From: Deinandra increscens subsp. villosa
Lineage: Eukaryota > Streptophyta > Magnoliopsida > Asterales > Asteraceae
Assembly (NCBI GenBank): GCA_039602395.1
Contig: JBCNJP010000012.1
Span: 25,796,396 to 25,860,395 of the forward strand
DNA length: 64,000 nt
Direction of reading: 5' to 3'
This document shows positions 29,384 to 40,757 of the stretch, piece after piece. The translations under genes were made by a program, and so were the position numbers. The notes beneath the pieces were generated by a model. That model saw only the letters and a list, made by a program, of their open reading frames with translations, did not search any database and was not told where the DNA came from. Position 1 is the first letter of the stretch. Each line of letters begins with the position of its first letter.

Positions 29384-32300
29384 TTAAATCATACCTTGAG
29401 TTTCTGTGGACGTTTGCTCAAACAAGTGAGGATACTTTTTCTTCATCTGATCCTCACGCTCCCAAGTATATTCAGGTCCACGCCTCGAGTTCCATCGCAC
29501 CTTGACGATCGGAATCTTGCTACGTTTGAGGGCCTTCTCCTCGCGTCCCATGATTTCTACTGGTTGCTCAATAAATCTCAGATGTTCGTCGATTTCCAAT
29601 TCCTCCAAGGGACTTATTTCGATGTCTTCAGCCAGACATTTCTTCAGATTGGAAACGTGAAACACGTTGTGAACTCCATCGAGTTCAGCAGGGAGTTGCA
29701 ATCGATAGGCCACCGGGCCTACTTCCCCAATAATTTCAAACGGGCCGATGTAGCGAGGATTTAACTTTCCACGCTTCCCGAAGCGTATCACTCCCTTCCA
29801 GGGAGATACCTTCAACAATACTTTGTCACCCACCTCAAACTTTAGAGGTTTTCGGCGTTTGTCGGCATAACTCTTTTGTCGATCACGTGCTGCAGCTAGC
29901 CGTTGCCTGATTTGAATAATTCGCTCGGTCATATCATGGATAACTTCCGGTCCAGTGAGCCCTTTCTCACCCGTTTCAGCCCAACACACGGGCGATCTAC
30001 ATTTTCTGCCATAAAGTGCTTCAAAAGGTGCAGCACCTATACTTGAATGATAACTATTGTTGTAAGAGAACTCCACCAGTGGAAGGTGAGTCTCCCAATC
30101 TTTCCCAAAGTCCAGGACGCAAGCTCGGAGCATATCTTCTAAGGTTTGAATCGTTCGTTCCGTCTGACCGTCAGTCTGCGGGTGATAAGCTGTACTCATG
30201 TCTAGTCGGGTTCCCAATGCTTCCTGCATTGATTGCCATAACCGGGAAGTAAATCGAGGATCTCGATCGGAAATGATAGTCTTAGGCACACCGTGAAGCT
30301 TCACAATTTTATCGATGTACAGCTTTGTTAATTTATCCATGTTGTCACTTTCCTTCATCGGAATGAAATGTGCCGATTTGGTTAATCGATCGATGACAAC
30401 CCAAATCGCATCCGGTTGATTTGATCGATGAGGTAATCCTGTCACAAAATCCATGGAGATGTCCTCCCATTTCCATTCTGGGATCTTTGGTTGTTGTAGC
30501 AAACCAGAAGGCTTTTGGTATTCAATCTTGACTCTTGAGCATGTAAGACACTTAGCCACATATCGAGCAATGTCGGCTTTCATATTCGGCCACCAATAAA
30601 GATTTTTCAAGTCCTGATACATTTTATCTGATCCGGGGTGTACCGAGTATCTTGACTTGTGAGCCTCGTCCATCACGAGCTCACGGAGATTTCCAAACAA
30701 AGGAACCCAGATTCTGTCATTATAGTACGTGAGTCCATCGGACTTAACTTCAGAATGGCCATCTACACCACGTAGTGCTTCAGCTGCGAAGTTTTCTGCT
30801 TTCAAAGCTTCTCGTTGGCAGTCACGGATCCGATCCGGTAATCCTGAATGTATTGTAAGTTGAAGCGCTCGTACCCGACGAGGCTTTTCGTACTCTTTTC
30901 TGCTTAGGGCATCTGCCACCACATTTGCTTTTCCCGGATGATATTTAATTGCCAAATCATAATCGTTCAGTAATTCAACCCACCTTCTTTGCCGCATGTT
31001 GAGGTCTTTCTGATCAAAGATGTGCTGTAAACTCTTATGATCGGTGAATATTGTGCACTTTGTTCCGTATAGGTAATGTCTCCAAATCTTGAGTGCATGA
31101 ACAACGGCTCCCATTTCCAAATCATGCGTTGTATAATTCTTTTCAGTATCCTTTAGTTGCCTGGACCCGTAGGCAATCACTTTATCTCGTTGCATCAACA
31201 CGCAGCCGAGTCCTTGGATTGATGCATCGCAATAAACCACAAAGTCGTCAACTCCATCGGGTAACGCAAGAATTGGAGCCGAACATAACATATCTTTAAG
31301 CGTTTGGAACGCGCGCTCTTCTTTTTCACCCCATCTGTATTGCACTCCTTTGTGCGTTAAGGCTGTTAAGGGTTGAGCCAATTGAGAGAAACCCTTAATA
31401 AATCTTCGATAATATCCGGCAAGTCCTAAAAATTGTCGGATTTCTGTTGGCGCTCTTGGGGTAGACCAGTTCTTTATTGCTTCCACTTTGGCTGGATCGA
31501 CATGAATTCCTTCCTCATTAACAATGTGTCCAAGAAACTGGACTTCGCGGATCCAAAAGTCGCACTTTGAAAACTTGGCGTAGAGCTGTTCCTTGCGGAG
31601 CAATTCCAAAATAAGACGCAGATGCTCCTCGTGTTCTTCCTTTGTCTTAGAGTAGATCAAAATGTCGTCGATGAAGACTATCACAAACTTATCGAGGTAC
31701 GGCTTGCACACTCGATTCATCAGATCCATAAATACGGCCGGTGCATTGGTTAGCCCAAACGGCATAACCAGGAACTCGTAGTGACCATACCGAGTTCTGA
31801 AAGCTGTCTTGGGTACATCCTCATCACGAACGCGAAGCTGGTGATATCCAGACCGTAGATCAATCTTTGAAAAGTAGCTTGAACCCTGTAGTTGATCGAA
31901 GAGATCGTCGATTCGAGGAAGTGGATACCGATTCTTGATCGTAACTTTGTTAAGCTCTCGGTAGTCAATGCACATGCGGAACGTTCCATCCTTCTTCTTA
32001 ACAAACAGTACCGGAGCTCCCCATGGAGACGAACTTGGACGAATAAACCCCTTGTCGAGTAGCTCTTGTAGTTGCGCGGAGAGTTCGTTGAGCTCGCTTA
32101 CAGCCAAACGATACGGAGCGCGTGCAATCGGAGCGGCACCTGGAGCCAAATCAATCCCAAACTCAACTTGTCGAAATGGAGGCAAACCAGGCAGATCTTC
32201 AGGAAATACATCTTGGAAGTCGCGAACTATCGGGTAATCATCAATTTTGCGCTCGGGATGTGTCGTGTCAGTGACGTTTGCAAGAATCGCGAAGTGACCC

Positions 32301-33568
32301 TTACGGAGGCATTTCTGAGCTTTAAGGAATGAAATAATGCCGGTGACTGTTCCACCTTTCTCACCTTGAACCGTTAATATTTTACCGTCTTCGAGTGGGA
32401 TACGAACCACTTTTTCTTGGCACAGAATTTCGGCACGGTTTTCGGATAACCAATCCATTCCTACTATGACGTCGAAACTACCAATCGGGAAAGGCATAAG
32501 GTCAATTCCTAGGGTATGGCCAGCTAGTTCTAACTTACAGCCCTTAATTATCTGAGTCGTATCATGAAGTTTACCATTTGCTAGTTCTACCACATATTTA
32601 GCATCTAAGTCGATCGGTTTAGCATTAATTATTCTAGCAAATTTAGTGGAAATAAAGCTTCTTTCAGCACCAGAATCAAATAAAACAGTAGCAAAGAAAC
32701 CGTTCAAAATAAATTTACCATTAATCACGTTGGCGTCATTGCGAGCTTCACCCTGGCCCATGACGAAAGCTCGACCTCTACCATTTCCACCATTTCCGTT
32801 TCCACCATTACCATTGCCATTCCCATTACCATTACCTCCACCGTTACCATTCCCACCGTTATTTCCCTGATTTCCGTTCCCTTGTCTTCTTAGCTGAGGG
32901 CAGTCTCTTTTAATGTGGCCGGGAGCACCACATTCATAACAATTCCCGTTACCGTTTCCCCTGGGAGCTTCATTGTTGCGGTTCTGACCGTTGTTTCCAT
33001 TGCCCCGATTGTTCCCATAGTTGTTCCCTTGATTGCTGCTGTTCCTTCTGGGGCGGTTTTGCTGCTCGGGTAAAGTTGCCCAACAGTCCTTCGCTTCGTG
33101 GCCTCCCTTGCCACACCTTTCGCAGCTCATATTCTTCCTACAATTACCAGCATGATGCTTTCCACACCTGTTGCACAAGGGTAGGTTACCCTTGTAGTTG
33201 CTCTGACCATTTCCGCCCTGGCGGTAGTTGCCACTGTTATTCCCGGACCTCTTGCTTTGACCTTGGGAGTTATAAGACCTCCCAGTGCTGTTTCCAACAC
33301 TCTGAACATTCATCGAGTTTTCAGGAGCTTCATCATCAGCCTTTCTCTTGCCACTCAAGGCAGTCTTCTCAGTGGCTTTCGCAGGTAGAGTACCTTTCTC
33401 GACCTCTTGATCAGTAAGTTTGTGAGCCAGACGAATGGCTTGCTGCACGGTAGCGGGGTTGCTGGCAGTCACCAGATCTCTTGATTTGAGGCGCGAGGCC
33501 TTCCAGGTAACGCTCAATGCGTTTGAACTCAGCATCAACCATCGAGGGGCACAAAACCTCGTACTCAT
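29384..33568 (-). CDS. pol: Element C gag C-terminus plus pol polyprotein
   Basis: This is one open frame of 1394 codons. Zinc knuckles lie at about residues 132-143 (CNRCGKHHAGNC), 149-162 and 210-223 (CYECGAPGHIKRDC), followed by a Gly/Asn repeat. The aspartic protease site is LFDSGAERSF (about 296-305). RT has MPFGLTNAP and the catalytic FIDD box (about 632-635). RNase H starts at YCDAS (about 779) and includes TDHKSLQHI. Integrase has the HHCC zinc region (H970 to CLTC about 1007) and a D,D-35-E core (MDFVTG, ISDRD, QTERTIQ). A chromodomain-like end reads VRWNSRRGPEYTWERE. All key residues are present. The product would mature virions, copy RNA into DNA and integrate it, with the chromodomain biasing the site. 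The first 30 or so codons are out of frame with true gag; the real gag joins near 33480 after a small deletion. Confidence 0.95.
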   Translation of the reverse strand: MSTRFCAPRWLMLSSNALSVTWKASRLKSRDLVTASNPATVQQAIRLAHKLTDQEVEKGTLPAKATEKTALSGKRKADDEAPENSMNVQSVGNSTGRSYNSQGQSKRSGNNSGNYRQGGNGQSNYKGNLPLCNRCGKHHAGNCRKNMSCERCGKGGHEAKDCWATLPEQQNRPRRNSSNQGNNYGNNRGNGNNGQNRNNEAPRGNGNGNCYECGAPGHIKRDCPQLRRQGNGNQGNNGGNGNGGGNGNGNGNGNGGNGNGGNGRGRAFVMGQGEARNDANVINGKFILNGFFATVLFDSGAERSFISTKFARIINAKPIDLDAKYVVELANGKLHDTTQIIKGCKLELAGHTLGIDLMPFPIGSFDVIVGMDWLSENRAEILCQEKVVRIPLEDGKILTVQGEKGGTVTGIISFLKAQKCLRKGHFAILANVTDTTHPERKIDDYPIVRDFQDVFPEDLPGLPPFRQVEFGIDLAPGAAPIARAPYRLAVSELNELSAQLQELLDKGFIRPSSSPWGAPVLFVKKKDGTFRMCIDYRELNKVTIKNRYPLPRIDDLFDQLQGSSYFSKIDLRSGYHQLRVRDEDVPKTAFRTRYGHYEFLVMPFGLTNAPAVFMDLMNRVCKPYLDKFVIVFIDDILIYSKTKEEHEEHLRLILELLRKEQLYAKFSKCDFWIREVQFLGHIVNEEGIHVDPAKVEAIKNWSTPRAPTEIRQFLGLAGYYRRFIKGFSQLAQPLTALTHKGVQYRWGEKEERAFQTLKDMLCSAPILALPDGVDDFVVYCDASIQGLGCVLMQRDKVIAYGSRQLKDTEKNYTTHDLEMGAVVHALKIWRHYLYGTKCTIFTDHKSLQHIFDQKDLNMRQRRWVELLNDYDLAIKYHPGKANVVADALSRKEYEKPRRVRALQLTIHSGLPDRIRDCQREALKAENFAAEALRGVDGHSEVKSDGLTYYNDRIWVPLFGNLRELVMDEAHKSRYSVHPGSDKMYQDLKNLYWWPNMKADIARYVAKCLTCSRVKIEYQKPSGLLQQPKIPEWKWEDISMDFVTGLPHRSNQPDAIWVVIDRLTKSAHFIPMKESDNMDKLTKLYIDKIVKLHGVPKTIISDRDPRFTSRLWQSMQEALGTRLDMSTAYHPQTDGQTERTIQTLEDMLRACVLDFGKDWETHLPLVEFSYNNSYHSSIGAAPFEALYGRKCRSPVCWAETGEKGLTGPEVIHDMTERIIQIRQRLAAARDRQKSYADKRRKPLKFEVGDKVLLKVSPWKGVIRFGKRGKLNPRYIGPFEIIGEVGPVAYRLQLPAELDGVHNVFHVSNLKKCLAEDIEISPLEELEIDEHLRFIEQPVEIMGREEKALKRSKIPIVKVRWNSRRGPEYTWEREDQMKKKYPHLFEQTSTETQGMI

Positions 33569-34140
33569 GATATCGTGCAGTGTACTGTTCGACTTCAGAC
33601 CCAGACATCTTCAAATTCAGGAATTCACCCTCAAGCTTCTTGACTTGGTCACGTGGACAGTATTCTTCCATGATCAGCTCCTTAAATGCTGCCCACTGCA
33701 TGTTATTAGCCGCGTCTAGCCCAACCATCTGAATTTCAGCGTTCCACCAGGAGAGTGCGGCTCCTTCGAAGGTACCAGTAGCAAACTTCACCTTGCTTTC
33801 AGCTGGGCAGTTACACATGGAGAAAACCTTTTCGGACTTCTCAATCCACCTGAGGAGTCCTACAGCTCCTTCTTCGCCGGAAAATGTCATCGGCTTACAG
33901 TCCATGAAGGACTTGAACATGCAGTGGTGCTGGTTTCCTGATGCATAAATAGTTCGGATTTTAAAATTAAACAGGTCATGAATACAATTGCTTTGTGCCT
34001 TAACCGGCATAATAGTTACCCTGTGCGGCATATGCAGCTTGAACGGCTGCCACCGCGGCTTGCACATGTTCATTAATCATCGCTTGCAGCTGTGCAGGCG
34101 TCATGTTTATGCCGCCTCTTCCGTTTCCTCTTCCAGACAT
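33482..34140 (-). pseudogene. gag: Element C gag, two frame breaks
   Basis: The true start is ATG at 34138-34140 (MSGRGNGRGGINMTPAQLQ). That frame stops after 46 codons at 34000-34002, while the capsid continues in another frame (CMFKSFMDCKPMTFSG, LRWIEKSEKVFSMC, SWWNAEIQMVG). This reads down to YLEGLAPQIK. Near 33480 the frame shifts again into SRDLVTASNPATVQQAIRL, which belongs to the pol frame. The sequence there fits loss of one copy of a TCAAG direct repeat. With two breaks no full gag can be made unless they are assembly errors, which is surprising beside a perfect 1394-codon pol and near-identical LTRs. Confidence 0.85.
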
Positions 34141-34671
34141 CTTGCTGAACAGTTAAAGTAGCCAGTGTTCAGTCACAGTTATATTTTATACATATCCCAT
34201 AATATGTATATTAGCCAGTTCCCGTTATCCCACTTATTAGTCCAGAAAAATTTTGTGCAAAATCGAGGCGTCGTCGGAGAACGTCGTAAGTGCTATCGTC
34301 GAAGGTCGGCTTCCCATAAAGTCACCGTCGGCGTAGTCGTCGTAGTAGAAATCAGGACGTAGCGTGTAGCATCGTTTCGTTGTCGCTTTCCCCAGAGTAG
34401 TGTGCGTATTCGCGGTCGCATTTCGTATTCGTGTGTGAAAATTTCCTAAGGTCTTCCGTTAGACTACTTAGACACGGTCTATACATATATATTTATATAT
34501 ATATATATATACATACGTATTAAGCCTTTACTTACACAGCAGAGCGAGTATCCCAGGTTGGCACGTAAAAATTTTGTCTTTGGGAATTTGTTTGTTCGTT
34601 TTGTAACCAAGGTTTTCAAGTTGCAGTTTCCAAATCGTTTTCAAAAATGATTCCAGTTCTCTGCAACTTAT

Positions 34672-34684
34672 GGCTCTGATACCA
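34672..34684 (-). promoter_or_regulatory. Primer binding site of element C
   Basis: The minus strand reads TGGTATCAGAGCC, three bases after the 5' LTR: initiator tRNA-Met type. Confidence 0.92.
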
Positions 34685-34687
34685 ATC

Positions 34688-37375
34688 TGTCACACCCCCA
34701 AAATACCACTAACGGAGTTTATACCGTTAAGGGGCGCGACTAGACCAGGATCCACAACCATAGTTACAAATACTAAACGAATCAGGGTTAGTTCAAACAC
34801 AAGTTATAAATCAAAGTCTTAAATCTACATACGCAGCGGAAAAATAATTATCCTGGCACTAACCACGTGCCTTACAAATTCATTGTCTTATAAATCCCCA
34901 ATTTAAGTTAAATCAAAAATAAGAGTCTTCACATGCCATGCCAACCTCCGGTGGATACTCCTTAGCGATCTGCAAAAGTTTAAACCACGCAAGTGTCAAC
35001 CTAACGGTTGGTGAGTTCACAGTGGGCTTGTCATGCATTGGCCCGGTCTCATAATCATAATTCGTGTCAAGGTATACTTACAAGTTATTTATTTGTGAAA
35101 AGCAATGCTCGTAATTAAATCTCAGTTTATAACTGGTTTGTCCGTGACCTACGTCATCGGGTATGTACTAGTTCCGTAAAGTTAAAGGACTCAACCGATA
35201 TCGCGGGTAGCTAATCCGTTGTTCCATGCTCTAAGGAAGTTTGTACCAAAGCTGACTTATTTTGTGGGGGCCGAGCCATCCCGTACGGTGCGGACCTACG
35301 TCATCGCGGTTTTTGCCTCCCCCGTGTCCTCTCGGGACCACGGTCAAATAGGCTGATATTGTTCCTCCGTGCACTTCCCGTGCCACGGGGCGGAGTTTGT
35401 CAAACTCCAGTAGATCTACCCAACATCCCCTCGCTTTCACAAATTAATGGCACAATTTAAGTTGAGGACTTTTAAGTTATAAGGCATCCTTAGAAAACAT
35501 GTGATATCATGTGGTTCAGACTTTAACCTACACTAGCCATATTAAAACGTTTTCAGTTTTGTTTCAGAAAAATAGTTTGTTCATAGTTCACAAGTGTTTC
35601 CCATAAAACACTTCAGTTCATCAAGTGGGTGCCAAGCATCCCGAGTTCTCTTGTTCATTGGTAGGTGCCTAGCACTCTAGAGTTTATCAGCATTGTTTTT
35701 CGTTAAGCTATTCGGTGTGGCCCAAACAGGCTCACGGTAAACAAGTTAGTGACACTCACCTTTGGTTGCACTGCTACACTTCAAGTAATCCAATTTATGT
35801 TTGCTTAACGAAGACCTAGAACACGTTTAGGTCTTAAGTATTAGTTTCGTGTCTAATCTTTACTTAACGTCACTATGGCCCATAACATAGCACGTTGCAA
35901 CTATGACTCGACATACCGACACACGACACCAATGGTTGATCATAAACAAGGGTTCATATAAATCAGATATCAAACATGTTTCATCATGGCATAATCATGT
36001 AAGTCATGGCATAACACTTAAGCAAATTTCACAAGTTTGGTTTTTAGGTCAGGTCTTAGTTTCGCTAGCATAGTTTCGCTAGGCAGTTTCGCTAGGTGCA
36101 CGGGCAGCACTTTCGCTAGGCAATGCCCGGTAACACAGTTTCGCTAGGCTAGTTTCGCCCGAAACTGCTGACGCAGTTTCGCTAGCCTAGTTTCGCAGGG
36201 AAACTGGTTTGAACTTTCGTTCAGGTATTTCGCTCGGTAGTTTCGTTCGAGTTGGTCTGGTCTGGTTACCCGGCGACACTATAGTTTCGCTGGGTAGTGT
36301 CGCTGGAAGGAGACATAATTTCGCTACTTAGTTTCGCCCAGAGAACAGACAGTTTCGCTGGTCGCGAAAAACATACGGATTTGCCTAAAAATCAACTTAA
36401 CAGCTTCTGATCTTACATGCAATTCATTATTTAGCATTCATAGGCATTTACCAACATAAATCAAGCAACTTTAACACGTTTACATGCAGTTTCATCATCA
36501 AATCACCAAAATAAGTTCAAAACCCTAAAATGACCAAAATGATCTAGATCCCTAACATGGTTGGATTCTAAACGTAAAGTCATCAACTTTAAGATAGATC
36601 TAGCATCCTAAAGCATATTTACAGAAGATCAAGCAATATCATGAAGGTTTGGTCATGCTTTTTAAGAAAACACATATAAAACACAAAATAGAAGTTTTTG
36701 GGACTCACGGTTCGATCTCCTAGCTTGGTAGATGATGGTTTGGGGCTGAGATCTCGACAACTCGGTGTGAACCTCGACTGACCAGAATCTCCAGGAGAAA
36801 AGAGTGTGTGTGTGTTTGTTGTGAAATGAGGCAAATGAGGCTACTAGGGTTTATTAAGTTTATTTATATCAGGAGCCAGTTTCGCTGGCAGTTTCGCTGG
36901 CCAGGCGAAACTAGCTCTGGTCTCGTGATATTGGATTGTCTTAGCTGGCTACCGGGCGACACTATAGTTTCGCCCAGTAGTTTCGCTGGCGACCAAAAAG
37001 GGCAAGTTTTCACATAATCAAGTATTTACAATTAATCATGCTATTCACAATAATAAGTCATGTATTTAAATCACATTGCACATAAAGACAATCAATGATG
37101 AACACATAACACATATGGGCGGGTTCGGTGATCAACCAAAGGTCGTGGGCGTATTCGGCCTAGTTATGCATTAGTTACTAAGTTAACACTTATAACGTAA
37201 CTAACGGGTTTGTCTAACGGAAGTTAACCTTGAAATTCTCGGGTGTCACATCATTCCCCTGAAATTGGAATTTTCGTCCCGAAAATTATTCTTGTGTCGT
37301 AGCGTTCGCAGCATCAGCTGTCGTCGTTGCTGTCGTCGCTGGGGAAAGAAAGCAAAAAGTTTTAGGGTTGTCACA
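34688..37375 (-). repeat. 5' LTR of element C (right copy)
   Basis: This 2688-bp copy is offset 8026 bp from the left one. The AGTTTCGCT clusters lie at 36046-36371 and 36878-36991. This copy would drive transcription toward lower coordinates. Confidence 0.95.
36861..36868 (-). promoter_or_regulatory. TATA box of element C 5' LTR
   Basis: Minus-strand TATAAATA. Four AGTTTCGC words and one inverted copy (GGCGAAACT) lie within about 120 bp upstream in the element's orientation. Confidence 0.55.
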
Positions 37376-37380
37376 AAATA

Positions 37381-38059
37381 TGTGTTTAGGAACTCTTACG
37401 AGCCCTAGATAGGAAATGGTGATTGTGCATGTTCAATAGTCCATTTTGGTTAAAGTATGTCTCTATAATTAGTCATGAACCTTAGCTTCCATGTCTTGTA
37501 TTAAAAGGATTAGTGAAGTGACTAGGTGTAGTGCATATGTGATGGTATGTGAATTGGTTATAATATGTTAGTCCATCATGATTAGTCAGAATAGGATTGG
37601 TCTATGATCCTAGGTATTAGGTCATGTGTTTACTGCCTTATAACTAAGACATTAATTCATGGATACTTGATAGTGGTTGTGGTTATAACTATAGAACCAG
37701 TGTCTAGCGACCCTGTTTCCTTTAGACAGTTAAGTTACGATACGTCAATGTCAAGTTTGGGTAATGCTGAAGTGGTGATCAGTTTTAGAAGATATCTGCT
37801 TTTATAATTCTGTTTTTCTTATATCTGCTTTCATATCAGCTCTCATTTCAATCATTTCTATCTTATTTCATTTACTACTAGTCATTAGGAACTGTGACAA
37901 AATCTTATTTATTTTAGCTAGGTTTACTATGACTACACCATTGCTTCCTTAGGTCGACCCTGAGTCATTCTTTCAAGCTACCATACGATAGGTCCGCTTT
38001 CCTATATATGCATGGGTAGAAACAATCAGTAAGGTTATATATTCTAAAAGTCGTGTTGC

Positions 38060-38100
<41 letters not shown>

Positions 38101-38112
38101 TTGCACGCATCA
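37381..38112 (+). repeat. Athila 3' LTR, right part
   Basis: The sequence resumes after the AAATA duplication of C and ends in CTTTGCACGCATCA, matching the 5' LTR tail before the primer site (CTTCGCACGCATGA at 20397-20410). A TA run precedes the end in both. The two LTR parts together are about 1.55 kb. Confidence 0.7.
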
Positions 38113-38416
38113 AAGATTTATGGTGCAGTCTTTATAAAAAAAATTATTAGTGTATACGACACATATGTAGTATAATTATTAGTTATACTACACATGTGCA
38201 ACATTATCATTAGTACTATACATGTGTAGTATTAAAAACTACGAAACATTAGTTTTTTTTTTCAGAAATAAGATAACATAGTTCTAAGATTTTTGGTGCA
38301 GTTTGTTTTTTTTGAAAAATTCTATCGTATGAACGAGTTATAAATGCTTTAGTATTGGTTTTTGGTTTTCGCAATAAGATATAGTTTTTACATGATCCTT
38401 CTCATATATATACATA

Positions 38417-38479
<63 letters not shown>
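38113..38479. repeat. AT-rich spacer with long (TA)n tracts
   Basis: No gene. A TA microsatellite runs to 38478. A phrase AGATTTWTGGTGCAGT occurs twice (38114 and 38287). It is vaguely like a degenerate Athila primer-site region, but I would not press that. Confidence 0.6.
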
Positions 38480-38481
<2 letters not shown>

Positions 38482-39288
38482 AGGTTCATTTGAGAACTAT
38501 TTAATTTTGAGAACTTTTGATAACTATTCTGAAGTTGTTTCATATATCGATATCACGAATTGATGATTGGTTTTTGCGTTTTCAATTTGTTCAAGCATTA
38601 TCATATATTGAGATCACGATAGTGTTTTAGTATTGAAATGTTGACGCATTTTCATACATCAAGATCATGGAAGATGTGTATGGTATGATTTGTAACCTTA
38701 TCAATTTTCTGTATCGTTTAGGTGCTTGAGTTTTTGAATTGTTGAATCATGATTTAGGAGTTTGTTTTTGTAATTCATTTTTTGTTGCTGTGTTTTGTAG
38801 TTTGATACGTAATGCGTTAGAATGATGTTCGGAGTTGGTGTTGTATGCGCGATAATTAATTATATTTTTGCGTGATGTGTAACTAACATCTTTTCATGAT
38901 CTATAATAGTATATTTGCGTGATTTTGATCATATAGATGCATGATTATCATAATTGTTTCAGTCACAAGTGTCACACCCCAACCGACGGCGGAATATGTC
39001 GGGGTGCGATGATTGTCTAGATGCACACAACACTAAGTATTATGTTGCGATATTCTTAATTAAAGCCCATTTCATAGCATAACACAAAACATAGTTCAAA
39101 AATGATTCAGAAATAACAATCTAAAAGACATCCAAAATAATCATAACAAGTCTTTATTTTTATTTAAAGGTCTCTCTAAGCCGATGCAACCTACGGTGAT
39201 GATAACTGAAATCAAGCGGCATTACATGCAACATGTACATAAATGAGTCAACTAAAAATAGTTGGTGAGTAATCATAGGTTTAATTTT

Positions 39289-39831
39289 TATTAGTGAAAA
39301 ATATGTGTGTCATGTGTGTATCAGTTAGTCATGTTAGTTTTGTTAGTTGATAAGGTTAGAATAGTTGAGTCAAGTTAGAGGGTAGAAAGTGTTCATTATC
39401 TATACTTGAGGGATTTGGATTATGTATATGAGATTTCTCATATACATATATATGATAACATGAATCTGGTGTCATACAAACTGAAGATCGGAGGTCCGAA
39501 CTATAGCCGAACCGGAGTCGAAGTTGGGCCGAACAGAGAGTTCAATATATATATTATATATTATGGTTTGGAGTTCGGACGTAGGTAGAGTTCACCATAA
39601 CCGTTTCCTAAGAATCGATTTCTAGAGGGAGGAATTTTTCATCTTGATTTTCAAAGAGATTTGAGTCTAGGATCGTGATTAGAAGCTAGAATCAAGTCTA
39701 TTCATGTAATCATTGATCAAATTCGAGCTATAAACGAGTGTAATTTACATGTTTTTGTTCTTGAGTTTCGGTTAACTTTCGATCTCAATTTCGGAGTTAA
39801 AATCACTAGATCAGGACGAGTAGGTTTTTCA
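39289..39831 (+). repeat. 5' LTR of element D
   Basis: This ends GGTTTTTCA, directly before the primer site at 39834-39845 (TGGTATGAGAGC). Several substitutions and small indels separate it from the 3' copy, so D is older than A, B and C. Confidence 0.9.
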
Positions 39832-39947
39832 ATTGGTATGAGAGCATCAAGGCCGTGATTCTACATCGTTTTCTGATCGAAATCGAAGCTTAAATTGATC
39901 AATTCATCGAATTTGACTTTTGGAAGTCAAACTTCTTGACTTTTGAC

Positions 39948-40757
39948 TAGGGTTGTTCACGATCCGAACCGAACTGAACGGACCTTTACTCGTGTTTGGT
40001 TCGTTTACAAACCGAACCGAACTGAACCTAGCATTTTTTCAACCGATCCAAAATCGAACGAGCGACTTTCGATCCGAGTATTTTTCGAACGATCGCCGAG
40101 CGAATTCCGAGCGTTGCGGAACAAAAAGGAAAGTGACGATGGGTGGTGATCTGACATAAGACCTTCATCCATGTTTCCAATTTTAGCACATTTTGTCCAA
40201 TAACTATCACACTAGTCTTGTTGGTAAATTTTTTACAAAATGACCTAAATGTTGATGGTGATCTAACATAACACCTTCGTAGCACTTATTTATCTATCTA
40301 TGAATCATATATATTCATAAACAAAAAACTTCAAGATCCACAAAATGATAAACTAACGTATTAAACCTACATCCGAAGTCAAATATTAATAGAACTTGAA
40401 GCTGCAAAGAATTTTTGGAAGAATGGAAACCAAAATCCTAATTTTAATCTTAACAAAATTAAAATTGATATATAAACAATAAAAGTATATAATTTTAATA
40501 ATTAAATGTATATATATATATATATAAATATATATTTTTACATAATTCGAGCAAAACGAGCAAGCATCGAGCGAGCGCACCTATGCTCATACTTGCTTCG
40601 TTTTACAAATCGAACCAACCCGCTCGGTTCGTTTTACAAATCGAACCGAGCCGCTCGGTTCGTTTTTAAAGAGAGAGACAATCGAACGAGCATTTTCCGA
40701 ATATTTTTCAAGCGAGTTCAAACGAGTTTCGAGTTTTGAGTTTTTTGCACAGCCCTA
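39948..40757. mobile_element. hAT-like non-autonomous insertion in element D leader
   Basis: The termini TAGGGTTGTTCA and, inverted, TAGGGCTGTGCA match over 10 of 12 bases and resemble hAT terminal repeats. Inside are GGTTCGTTTTACAAATCGAACC-type inverted words and an AT-rich core. Flanking octamers CTTTTGAC and CTTTGGTG agree at only five of eight positions, so the duplication is decayed or misplaced. No transposase is present. Confidence 0.65.

Larger units (their letters stand above)
26662..37375 (-). mobile_element. Element C: chromodomain Ty3/Gypsy retrotransposon (Tekay/Del-like)
   Basis: LTRs of exactly 2688 bp (26662-29349 and 34688-37375) are flanked by the perfect duplication AAATA (26657-26661 and 37376-37380). 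The element reads on the minus strand, so the right LTR is 5'. The primer site and purine tract are in the right places. Only about nine LTR differences over 2.7 kb are visible, making it the youngest element here. The order gag, protease, RT, RNase H, integrase, chromodomain marks it as a chromovirus. The coding frame is intact from the end of gag onward, but gag itself has two frame breaks. Confidence 0.96.
20382..38112 (+). mobile_element. Athila-type Ty3/Gypsy element, pol-less, 3' LTR split by element C
   Basis: The remaining tail of the 5' LTR (CTTCGCACGCATGA) precedes a tRNA-Asp type primer site at 20421. Gag and protease homology follow (20657-22668), then an accessory ORF with its own promoter, a purine tract at 25834 and a 3' LTR beginning at 25843. 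That LTR is interrupted at 26661 by element C, resumes at 37381 and ends CTTTGCACGCATCA at 38112. RT, RNase H and integrase are absent. The 5' LTR is largely replaced by a Helitron-bearing remnant, so the element is dead as a unit. Confidence 0.8.

Noticed and set aside
29342..29764. 140-codon plus-strand frame, and other plus-strand frames across 29.3-33.7 kb
   Set aside because: All are shadows antisense to the intact element C pol frame.
38113..38300. A degenerate Athila primer site (TGGTGCAGT) after the LTR end
   Set aside because: Only about seven of nine bases match and the phrase occurs twice nearby; not enough to call a tandem Athila copy.
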